From Mesocentrotus franciscanus (lineage: Eukaryota; Echinodermata; Echinoidea; Camarodonta; Strongylocentrotidae): a DNA stretch of 64,000 nt. Shown here piece by piece: positions 58,401-64,000 of the stretch. Made by a program: the position numbers and the translations under genes. Numbering within the stretch: the stretch's first letter is position 1; each line of letters opens with the position of its first letter. Below the pieces are notes generated by a model. The model did not search any database. It was not told the origin of the DNA and worked only from the letters and a program-made list of their open reading frames with translations. The stretch covers positions 34,858,088-34,922,087 of the forward strand of contig CP137668.1 in assembly GCA_037976565.1 (NCBI GenBank). Direction: 5' to 3'.

Positions 58401-61400
58401 CAACAATTCTTAAAGGGGCTTCTTAGAGGAGGCGCGATAGCTCAGTTGGTAGAGCAGTGGTCTCGTAATCCGGTGACCCGGGTTCGAAACCAAGTCGATG
58501 CGCTAGTGCCCTTTGGTAAGGCATTAATCCTCACTACCAGGTCCCTCGGAGAGGACCTTAAGCCGTCGTCCGTCTGGTTGCTTACTTACAAGCATTTATG
58601 CTTTCTTAGCAGTCAGGTAAAAAAATAACCATCACATCACATTACTGTATTGATTAAACTTGGTCGTTGCCAAACATGTACATGTATTTACAAATGCAAA
58701 GATGCATTGGGTTTTCATTGCATGGTATATACATGTAGATCGAACATTATTGAAATGTAGACCATGATAATAATGAAATAAAATGATAAAGATAATTGCG
58801 CCTATTATCTCGGAAGAAGAAATACAAGGAAAAAAAAGAGAGAAAAAAGAATGCAAAGACAAACATTAATGAGTATGGACTATCGGGTTATTATAGACGA
58901 GTAGAGGCCTTTCTTGCAGCCGAATCACTATGATGCTGGTTTAGGTTTGACGTATAGGATTTATGTAAAGTTCAAATGAGGGTCTGAGTTTGCAGACTAA
59001 ACAACGCGTCATGCGGTCCGGGGATTCCCCTATATTGCATTGCGCAAGGTCAGGGGATTCCCAAAAAGAAATTGCGCAATACATGTACATTGCAAAAAAC
59101 CCCATGGTATAGGGCCTATATCAAGAAGGGGCCAATTTAAGGTAGATAGATAACCAGAACATTCAGTGTGTATGATGGATATCATGTCAAGATAATTCAA
59201 TAAGTATACAAATGTAACTAGATCATGAATAGATAATAACATCGGCCTACATCAAATGTGTTTGGGTGATTAGAATCAGATAGGATGTGAATAATTAAGG
59301 CTACTTAATATGATAGAAAAGGTGTAATACAGGATTATTTCAGATATTTTTATATATTTATCATATTGGTTTTCTTTTCAGCCGTTAAACGATTGCTTTA
59401 CGTTGGGGAGCTAGGGGTAAATTAAACATTGGAGGCTCCTAAATTCCCCCGTTGCATACAACTATTCAATATTAATTTCTACATGTTTCAATTGAATTCA
59501 TTTCATTTATTCAACGATATAGAAATAGTAAATGTACAATACAATGAACAAGGCGAGATATGTTGACATAATCATATATAAAGTTAACATATCGTTAGGG
59601 GCAACCAAAATAGATCGAGATCTTGTGAAATGGTGCCCCTTTTACAAAATTAACAAATTACGAGTAAAACATTAATAATAATCACACACAGACACATCCA
59701 ACACACAAACACACACCCTACACACACACTGGTCCTAGGCTACATCACCAATTGATATTGTAATCGTAACCATTTTAAAGCTCGATGAAAATAAATAATG
59801 CTTTGTCCATGTACCATCATGCACTAAATGAGGATAATTCTCATGCGATTTCTCAATCAGCGCGAAGGCTTGGGGATTCCCCATTACGTCTGGGCATAAT
59901 TAGTCTAAGTTTCAGGCCCCTTCGTCTTCCTAAACTCGTTGAATTCGGGTTTTACGGAGTTTCGATTATGGAGGCCTATTATGTTATGTTTATCCCATCT
60001 GCAAGTTAATTATGCCAATGCCAATTATCCATGTCAAATCTACATGTTTGTAAGTTCCATGTCAATTAATCTACATCTATTCCTTGTCAAAGATATTGGG
60101 CAAATAAATGAAAGGAAATTAATAAATGAATGGATGAATAAATAAATGAACGAATGAATGAATGAATGAATGTTTTTTCCCCTTTCTAATTCTTTCTGAG
60201 ACGTGAAACGGTTAAAGTATGAAATTCGAGGATGCAAAGCATTCTCCACATCTCTCTCTCTCTCTCTCTCACTGTTGATGGATAAGGATTTTATATAAAA
60301 AAATCTACCACCGCTTTTTTAAGGGAAAATAATTTTGAAGTCAATCAGTTGTTGACATTTTTGACAATGTTAGTATACGTGACTTTTTACATGCTTTTAA
60401 AATACTAAAAATAGGTTTAGAACGTCATACTATGAGTCCAATTCTAAACTCATATACCCATTTGCATTAAAGTCGTGTTTTTGTTGGCGCGAGAAATCTC
60501 GGTGCATGATGGCAATCAACCCCCCACCCTCACACACCCTTCCAACTCCTCGGAATTGATAAATTCTATACTCCCTTCTTTTTAAATACAGAGAGTATAC
60601 GACACATGCTCCTGCGACGATTGCGCATCGGTCAACATCCTCCAGGAGCCGAATGCTTATTTCAACCCTGATCCAACTACTTTACCAAACTCCGAACCTA
60701 TAGTCTAGATCCCCATTGTAACCTATAAATTGCAAACGAGACGTCATTCCAACGACGTAACACTGCGTCAGCGACTTTCAGTTTTCAGTTTTGGTTTCTT
60801 TTATTTCACATAAAAAAACAATACATTAACAAAACATAGCATATTTACAAAGTTGATATTCGTGAACAATAAAGACATCTACACAGCATAAGTTTGTATT
60901 GCATTTACATTAAATAATTTCGAAGCTACATGTGAAAAAAGGAACTTAATAAAAGCATATAGCTTGTAGAATTTGAGTTCCTCAAAATAATTTTGACACA
61001 GTGTCATTCATAATAAGGTAGAAGTATAATAATTAAAAAGCAAAGTATACAGACAAAAACAATGAAATGATATGGATGATGGAAGTAAGAAAGAAAACAA
61101 AAATTTTCGTGCCATGTTGCAATGAACTCTATTGAAGGGTAAAGGCAAGATGAATGTTGCAAAGTTTGCGTTAAACTATTGATGCCCTTGCTCTATTCGC
61201 ATAGGTGGCATGGCAAGGATTTACCCTAAATATATATGACGCAGCAAAACAGGAACAATAATAGTCACCGGAATATAAGCTCCCAATTAAGCAATGAAGA
61301 GTAAAGTGACACTCACCTACGCGTGGCATCTCTTCCAGCTTGTTCTTTATTCTGCTGATGATGTCACCTGTGACATCATAGATTAATTGCTGCTGCCTCT

Positions 61401-61458
61401 TCGCCTGGGCGAACTGCTCGAGATGAGCCTCTGAAACACCTACCCTTGATGACTCCAT
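45495..61458 (-). CDS. Gene B: mitofusin-family dynamin-like GTPase (frameshifted in exon 7)
   Basis: Fifteen coding exons on the minus strand: 61458-61317, 57248-57140, 56712-56400, 55719-55589, 55159-55051, 54661-54557, 53812-53676, 52836-52772, 52503-52382, 51796-51670, 50945-50841, 50569-50479, 48978-48790, 45770-45731, 45636-45495. All borders are GT/AG and the phases fit throughout, apart from one extra A in exon 7. Ignoring it, the product is about 641 aa. It has a helical N-terminal region, G1 GGTSSGKT (83-90), G2 DTTSCF (108-113), G3 DCPG (231-234) and G4 TQWD (290-293), then helical bundle and coiled-coil sequence. Mitofusins fuse mitochondrial outer membranes and are about 740-800 aa with two membrane spans. 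None is clear here, so this is a shorter, divergent relative or a decaying copy. Confidence 0.85.
45731..45770 (-). CDS. Gene B exon 14: 40-nt exon
   Basis: Bounded by TTTTACTGTAG and GTAACT. It encodes VRFYVLHMILSWK. It converts phase 1 to phase 2, exactly linking exon 13 to exon 15. This short hydrophobic run is the only hint of a membrane segment. It is separated from exon 13 by about 3 kb of repeats. Confidence 0.55.
45880..45950 (-). mobile_element. tRNA-Ser-like SINE head fragment
   Basis: On the minus strand: GATGTGGTCGAGTGGATAAG (A-box-like) and, 30 bases on, TGGGTTCGAAATT (B-box-like). A short fragment in the gene B intron, with no body recognised. Confidence 0.5.
46213..46400 (+). 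mobile_element. CAGTGACGTATCTA-type DNA element, short copy
   Basis: The left end is CAGTGACGTATCTAAATATG, with GGCGCCCGAGGCC. The right end is CCCGTAAATTCGCCACTGAG. The terminal halves match the 9298-9940 element, which also abuts the other copy of the duplicated block. Confidence 0.5.
46660..46802 (+). repeat. (AAC)n/(AAT)n microsatellite, SINE tail
   Basis: An AAC run followed by a long AAT-rich run at the low-coordinate end of the minus-strand SINE, so it is the SINE's 3' tail expanded. Confidence 0.8.
46803..47145 (-). mobile_element. tRNA-derived SINE in duplicated block, copy 2
   Basis: Same SINE as 10182-10519. On the minus strand it has GGTCGTGGGTTCGAGCCCCG as the B-box region and CTTGAACAAGGCATTTTATC in the body. 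Confidence 0.65.
47863..48261. mobile_element. TTAA-target MITE, 399 bp
   Basis: Flanked by TTAA (47859-47862 and 48262-48265). The ends AGATAAAGTTGAGTTCTGG and CCAGAACTCAACCTTCTCT are inverted with two mismatches. No transposase. It sits at the very end of the duplicated block. Starting with AGA after TTAA fits Kolobok better than piggyBac, but this is not decided. Confidence 0.85.
48490..48700 (-). repeat. GGCACATGCCCC-type repeat fragment
   Basis: TTGGCGCAGCTACGGAAAAG and GGGCACAAGGGCACATGCCC are reminiscent of the CAGTGGCGTAGC element ends. The short ORF here is not supported as a gene. Confidence 0.35.
48790..48978 (-). CDS. Gene B exon 13
   Basis: Bounded by CTTTACACAG and GTAGTC. It encodes DSYEKHMEEFPHQPPRAFQL, EPRIKQIEEGAQIPEGALQR, then WSSFASRRRRISA. 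The local base composition is more GC-rich than in the neighbouring exons. Mitofusins would approach the membrane region about here. Confidence 0.75.
49200..49655 (-). pseudogene. CR1/L2-type LINE reverse transcriptase C-terminus in a gene B intron
   Basis: On the minus strand: MFNSILFGLTKQQQDRLQSL, QNSSARLL, LHWLPVQKRVHFKIMLLVYR, ALHG, RTLRSGSDNLLQIPR, FSHAAAKL, a TAG in place of the expected Trp codon, then NKLPPSLRC and FKDRLKTYLFHL to a stop at 49202-49200. It lies between exons 12 and 13 and is opposite to no gene: the same strand as gene B. Confidence 0.85.
50479..50569 (-). CDS. Gene B exon 12
   Basis: Bounded by TTGTTAATAG and GTGAGA. It encodes RALMDWYRKMLAEFQRATAK, VCDDYSFGIL. Of the two adjacent AG sites, only the upstream one keeps an open frame. 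Confidence 0.75.
50841..50945 (-). CDS. Gene B exon 11
   Basis: Bounded by CTGGTCTTAG and GTGAGT. It encodes VFHCMTEVSKKMTQTLKRSS, VADRFEEDQVHSYAE. Phase 0 on both sides. Predicted helical. Confidence 0.75.
51250..51405. repeat. Palindromic repeat family, copy in a gene B intron
   Basis: It has AGAGACTGACATCCTATGAG, ATATCAGTCTCGTGAAACTT, AACTTTTCTGAAGGTTCACG, AGACCGATCTTGTCAGTCGT and GTCGGCTGTCGGCCTCG. The same order as at 45200-45475. Confidence 0.5.
51670..51796 (-). CDS. Gene B exon 10: coiled-coil-like segment
   Basis: Bounded by TTTCCCTGTAG and GTAGGA. It encodes SDGKVKTDCLKKSLESFQIK, then RAELVEECQHKKNNALNILS, QS. It is rich in charged residues with heptad-like spacing. Confidence 0.8.
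52005..52150 (-). mobile_element. Diverged SINE remnant
   Basis: The plus strand has GGGCTAATGTGGGTAAAATG and CTTTGTCCAAACATGTAAGC, a decayed form of the SINE body at 10430-10460 (TGTAGATAAAATGCCTTGTT). The tRNA-like head is unrecognisable. Confidence 0.4.
52382..52503 (-). CDS. Gene B exon 9: helical segment
   Basis: Bounded by TAATTTTAAAG and GTAAGA. It encodes ERATSAGMTAKLHLNRDTCQ, then VLHQCVKSVTEVDAEIQSR. The donor was chosen as GTAAGA over the upstream GTGTAA because it gives phase 2, which exon 10 requires. Confidence 0.75.
52772..52836 (-). CDS. Gene B exon 8
   Basis: 65 nt between GTCTCTTGTAG and GTAACT encode GFLIKGWEERECTFQRFVSK, IK. It matches the mitofusin GF..R..EFQNFE block after the GTPase core. 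It enters in phase 1, which fits exon 7 only if the extra base there is removed. Confidence 0.8.
52926..53165 (+). mobile_element. tRNA-Asp-like SINE
   Basis: The head GGTGTCGGAGTATAGTGGTT, with GACTGTCAATC (anticodon-loop-like GTC) and GGGTTCGCATCCC as B box. The body CGTCCTTTGGCAAGACATTA, CCACATTTGCCACTC follows, with a TTATTATTG tail. It lies between exons 7 and 8 of gene B, against the gene's direction. Confidence 0.75.
53676..53812 (-). pseudogene. Gene B exon 7, with a one-base frameshift
   Basis: Bounded by TTTCTACAG and GTTAGT, 137 nt where 136 would keep the frame. The first part reads VKARHVDSVFELLK. The second part, in another frame, reads LDVVNTREEAEERCFFYSGR, then EALDLALDEK, matching the mitofusin FFVSAKE block. 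The change falls in an A4 tract (plus-strand TTTT, 53770-53773). Read literally, the frame ends at TGA 53686-53684. It could be an assembly error, a polymorphism or true decay. Confidence 0.8.
54557..54661 (-). CDS. Gene B exon 6: G4 region
   Basis: Bounded by ATCATCACAG and GTAAAC. It encodes ERDHFVEVGKRLPKPDIIVG, FTQWDLSARERRPEE. TQWD takes the place of the mitofusin NRWD. Confidence 0.85.
55051..55159 (-). CDS. Gene B exon 5: G3 DCPG and following helix
   Basis: Bounded by TGAACCCAG and GTATGT. It encodes CPGITKCRELGDKVKVFCAD, then SDVHVFIVNPKTVMSPE. It aligns with the mitofusin DSPG...FCLDADVFVLVANSEST block. Confidence 0.85.
55397..55582 (-). mobile_element. tRNA-Asp-like SINE with (CTA)n tail, touching the exon 4 donor
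   Basis: On the minus strand: GGAGGTGTCGTGGTATCGTG, GGGTTCGAATCCC (B box), CGTCCTTTGGCAAGACATTA, then a CTA/TAC run at 55397-55460. Its first base immediately follows GTAAGT, the gene B exon 4 donor. Confidence 0.8.
55589..55719 (-). CDS. Gene B exon 4: up to the G3 Asp
   Basis: Bounded by CTCTCTTGCAG and GTAAGT. It encodes ALEDLCDAKSNCSL, YLIEIHLSE and LLSYDLQIMD. The final Asp is the first residue of the DxPG motif completed in exon 5. A SINE begins directly after the donor hexamer (at 55582). Confidence 0.85.
55866..56115 (+). mobile_element. tRNA-Asp-like SINE, diverged
   Basis: GGAGATGTCATAGTATAGTG, then a decayed B box and TGTCCTTTGACTATTGACAA, CCACATTCGCCACTC. Same family as 52926-53165, in the intron between gene B exons 3 and 4. 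Confidence 0.65.
56148..56270 (+). mobile_element. tRNA-Thr-like SINE with internal deletion
   Basis: GACTCGATGGCTCAGTGGTA, AGCAGTGGTCTCGTAACCGG, then directly AGGACTTAAAAGCCGTCGTT and TTCTTAGCAGTCAGGTAAAA. Compared with 58427-58627, the B box and about 80 bases of body are missing. Confidence 0.75.
56400..56712 (-). CDS. Gene B exon 3: P-loop, switch I and an unusual acidic insert
   Basis: Bounded by AACTTTCAG and GTTTGT. It encodes GTSSGKTTTLNAMIGRELLP, then SGMGDTTSCFIQIEK, the diagnostic mitofusin G1-G2 stretch. About 40 residues rich in D, E, K and S follow (residues 119-160), absent from typical mitofusins, before SYFFVREVE. Confidence 0.9.
57140..57248 (-). CDS. Gene B exon 2: helix and first strand of the GTPase
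   Basis: Bounded by TATATCTGCAG and GTACGT. It encodes a charged helix then LLRTKMKIAFFG, equal to the mitofusin block before the P-loop (MKVAFFG). The P-loop glycine codon is split by the intron (phase 2). Confidence 0.85.
57536..57742 (+). mobile_element. tRNA-Thr-like SINE
   Basis: GAGGCGCGATGGCCCAGTGG, GGTCTCGTACATGTAACTGG, GGCTTCGAAACC, then AATGCATTAATCCTCATTAC and CTTCTTAGCAGTCAGGC. The anticodon-like CGT is embedded in TCTCGTA. In the first intron of gene B, on the opposite strand. Confidence 0.75.
58427..58627 (+). mobile_element. tRNA-Thr(CGT)-like SINE, best preserved copy
   Basis: The head GGCGCGATAGCTCAGTTGGT, AGAGCAGTGGTCTCGTAATC, GACCCGGGTTCGAAACC keeps the A box, a CGT anticodon loop and the B box. 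The tail GCCCTTTGGTAAGGCATTAA, CTTTCTTAGCAGTCAGGTAA is shared by the two other copies. It is not a functional tRNA: there is no 3' acceptor pairing and it continues into the SINE body. Confidence 0.85.
59000..61140. other. Part of gene B's first intron, no further gene seen
   Basis: AT-rich intronic sequence. A GGGGATTCCC phrase recurs at 59020, 59050 and 59870. There is a CA-rich run at about 59680-59730, and no exon with supported borders. Confidence 0.4.
60105..60172 (+). repeat. (AATG)n microsatellite
   Basis: A run of AATGA/AATAA units ending in ATGAATGAATGAATGAATG. The flanking 60250-60275 is a short (CT)n run. Confidence 0.8.
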
Positions 61459-61463
61459 CAAGC
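61317..61463 (-). CDS. Gene B exon 1: start and N-terminal helix (CDS from 61458)
   Basis: The acceptor GTATTGCAG, then GCTTG and the ATG at 61458. It encodes MESSRVGVSEAHLEQFAQAK followed by a heptad-like helix to PRV, aligned with the mitofusin N-terminal helix (LKxFVxAKKK). An upstream 5' UTR exon is implied by the acceptor. The donor is GTGAGT, phase 1. Confidence 0.75.
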
Positions 61464-61469
61464 CTGCAA

Positions 61470-63240
61470 TACCTGGGTAACAACTTTTGAGGTGTATAAA
61501 ATCTTATGACCAACCGTTCATGAAGAAGTCCTTTTTTTTTATTAAAGTGGGTGTAACTTTCAACCGAGGTGTCTTGGTCTGAAGTACAGTTTGCATTCGA
61601 ACATGCACATTTCGATCGAAGAGGTTAATAATGCGACTGACACTGTTTACAGATCGCTATGTAATTATTATGATAACATTTTTATCTAACCTTATTCACG
61701 GCCTCAACTACAAGGATTTCATGCAAACAAAGGGGCATTGCGACATTCTGGAGCACCAAAGCGTACCAGCATAAAAGGGAAGAGGGTAATAGTGTTCGAC
61801 TCCAACATCTTTATTTCCTGTTTCTACTTGTTCGTTTCCTTCTTCTTCTTCTTCATCATTTTCCCTCTCTCTCGCTCTAGTTTCAAGTTTCAAGTTTATT
61901 TGTTTCCACTTTATCGAAAATAACATATAATTGAACATAATATACATGTACATGGTAATAATTATAACTAAACATACAATATAGGTACATAACGTACATG
62001 GTAATAGTTATGACAAAAGATACAATTCTCACCATCTCTGTTTTCTCTCTGTCTCTATCTATCTTTTTCCTCTCTCTCTCTCTCTGTATCTATTATCTCC
62101 AAAGAGATTCGATCATACACTATCCCTCTCGCCTGGATGGAAGGATGAAAGGATCTGATGCACGCAAAGATTGATTTCATATATTCTTTACGAAACTTTT
62201 TTATTTCATGATTGATTTCGTTGCATAGGAACAGAAATAAATAGACTTAGACTTAATTCTTAATAATGCTAACGGGAGATTTGCTTTTAAAAAAGATAAA
62301 GGGAAAAGGAAGTCAATATTTGAGCAACTACTTTTCGTTTCCCCGTTTTCAAGCAAAATTACTACTATTCTTCCAGCGTTCTACCCGTGTCATAGAAAAT
62401 CGTGAAAAGGCTTAATTATACAACTATCTCTTACATCACAAAGAGAATAATGCTATCGAGCATATTTCAAAAGTACTAATTTACATACAAGATTTTAAAA
62501 GGCTACATATTTTATAATTAATAATAATTTACAGATTTTCACCTTTATCAAAAATTTTAAAAATCTGGTCTAATTGAGGGGGGTCATTAAATTATCAATG
62601 GGTCATATAACTTTTTTCTTATCAAAAATATACAGAAGACTGGATTTTGTATCGCTCAGGGTAATAACTTTACGATTGTCGTAAATGTGAACGTCACAAT
62701 AGAGGCATTATTTCATGTCAAGAACACTATACCCTGTACTTTGGGCATTATCATACTAGGCCTTAGTTGGTTTTAACTATTTTGGGGAAAGCACAACAAT
62801 TTTCAGCATAGAATAACAAACTTTTAGCTATAGTTTGTAGTTACATACATGTAAGTATAGATATCATAGTGCGCTATATAATATAGTAAAATAGTAAACA
62901 TATACATATTCACCCACGCACACACACACACGCACATATATTTATCCCTATATAATAAAAAAATATATATATATTGTTTTGATATAAAGCTCAGCTTACA
63001 TAATTATGGAAACCCTTGCAATACGATACATCATAGTGCGATATATAATATAATGAGATAGATAATGCAGTTACATACATAACAATATCGAAGATAAGAA
63101 TATAATAGTGATTTTCATTAACTATATTAATAAGTAAAATATCGAACAACGCAGGGGAATAGAATGATACCTAAATATGCATGCCAATAGAGTTTAATAT
63201 AACACATAAATCATAATTACAATTTGATATGAGGAAAAGG
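61470..63240. other. AT-rich interval upstream of gene B exon 1
   Basis: No gene recognised. It contains short duplications: ACATGGTAATA(A/G)TTAT at 61951 and 61998, and a block with ATCATAGTGCG(C/A)TATATAATAT at 62868 and 63031. A CT-rich microsatellite lies at 62040-62090. A 5' UTR exon of gene B could lie here unseen. Confidence 0.4.
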
Positions 63241-63435
63241 TACTTTCTTAAAAACGATTGGAAAATACACCATAAGGGGAAAAGGGTATTTAAAGATTAA
63301 AAAGACAATAATCGATAAATAGTACTGTTAAAATGAAAATATTTTCTTAAAAACTACAGGAAAATACATCATAAGAAGAAGAAAAAAAGGTATTTATTAA
63401 TTTAAAAGATCACAATCGAAAAATAGTACTGTTTA
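63240..63435 (+). repeat. Tandem duplication of about 100 bp
   Basis: TTTCTTAAAAAC, GGAAAATACA(C/T)CATAAG, GGTATTTA, ACAATCGA and AAATAGTACTGTT occur at 63243-63333 and again at 63344-63434. Confidence 0.75.
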
Positions 63436-63545
63436 AAAAAAGTTACAAAGCCTGGAATGACACATGTTTGAGTACTTTTAGTAGCTTGGCTCAAGCCTGA
63501 GTAACATAACCTGTGTAGTACCTAGACAATATCTATTCGTGTTAA

Positions 63546-63973
63546 GCCTTAGTCACACTAGAGTTACGACCGGTCGCCGACTCCCGACAACCACTGGTCG
63601 GGAGTAAGTTGTCAGAAGTTGGAAAGAGGTTATTGGCAGTTTTTTTTAAAATTTGTCAGTGGTCGGCGATTGGTCTCCGGAGCAGTTTGGTCGGCTGGAG
63701 GTTAACGCTACTGCATCAGAAACCTTTTGCCAAACAAACTGTCGTTTAAATGTTTTTTCTTGGTTTACAAACGGTTGACGACAGTTCTCAGGCTGATTGG
63801 CGACCGCTCAAAGACTTGTCTTCAAGACAATGCTTGGCGACTAATTCCGGGCGATATTTGGTTGGGAAAAGAACGGCAACTGATCTACGAGTAAAACACG
63901 ATAAGTTTTCGATTAATCTCCAAACTTAAAAAATAATGTAACTTTAGAAACTTGGACCTAGTGTGACTTAGGC
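63546..63973. mobile_element. MITE with 16-bp inverted ends
   Basis: GCCTTAGTCACACTAG and CTAGTGTGACTTAGGC are inverted with one mismatch, 428 bp apart. The interior has GGTCGCCGACTCCCGACAAC and several GTCG/CGAC arms. No clear target duplication and no ORF. Confidence 0.75.
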
Positions 63974-64000
63974 GCTATGTATACATCCCGATAAAAGACA

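Noticed and set aside
58427..58500. Stand-alone tRNA-Thr(CGT) gene
   Set aside because: The head looks like tRNA-Thr, but it has no 3' acceptor-stem partner and continues into a body shared with two other copies, so it is a SINE.

Overview
This window reads as metazoan nuclear DNA. Its coding sequence is cut into short exons with GT/AG borders, and most of the rest is LINE, SINE and MITE debris with satellites. Base composition is AT-rich. tRNA-derived SINEs, RTE and CR1/L2-like LINEs, short palindromes such as TACATGTA, and a CUB/WSC/sushi receptor fit a marine invertebrate deuterostome, perhaps an echinoderm. That placement is an inference and the species is not determined.

Two spliced genes can be assembled exon by exon, both on the minus strand. 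Gene A (24170 down to 13459, 10 coding exons, 891 aa) is a single-pass receptor. In order it has a signal peptide, a CUB domain, an SRCR-like module, a small Cys-rich module, a WSC domain, a sushi domain, an S/T-rich stalk, a transmembrane helix and a cytoplasmic tail of about 400 residues ending in NPLY plus a PDZ-type STVL. The introns before the transmembrane exon are all phase 1. A second, phase-compatible transmembrane terminal exon lies at 15136-15335. Gene B (61458 down to 45495, 15 coding exons, about 641 aa once one frameshift is allowed for) is a mitofusin-family dynamin-like GTPase. It has recognisable G1 to G4 motifs but no obvious transmembrane pair, and a single extra base in exon 7 breaks the frame. 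A third, tentative three-exon gene for a peptide of about 64 aa lies at 35619-36543 (minus).

Layout: 1-2.7 kb holds LINE fragments. 2.8-7.3 kb holds a G-rich repeat family with nested satellites. 7.8-12.6 kb holds MITEs, a large duplicated block and a SINE. 13.5-24.2 kb is gene A. 24.2-29.5 kb holds repeats, including a 1 kb minisatellite. 29.57-34.18 kb is a 4.6 kb foldback-like element inside a TAG microsatellite. 34.2-45.4 kb is mostly gene-poor, with the small-gene candidate, a Tx1/L1-type LINE fragment, a MITE in a minisatellite and a hammerhead-like motif. 45.5-61.5 kb is gene B, whose introns carry a LINE, SINEs, a MITE and the second copy of the duplicated block. 61.5-64 kb is AT-rich repeats and a terminal MITE.

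No rRNA gene, stand-alone tRNA gene or CRISPR array was found. All exon calls come from reading splice borders, phase and protein resemblance by eye.
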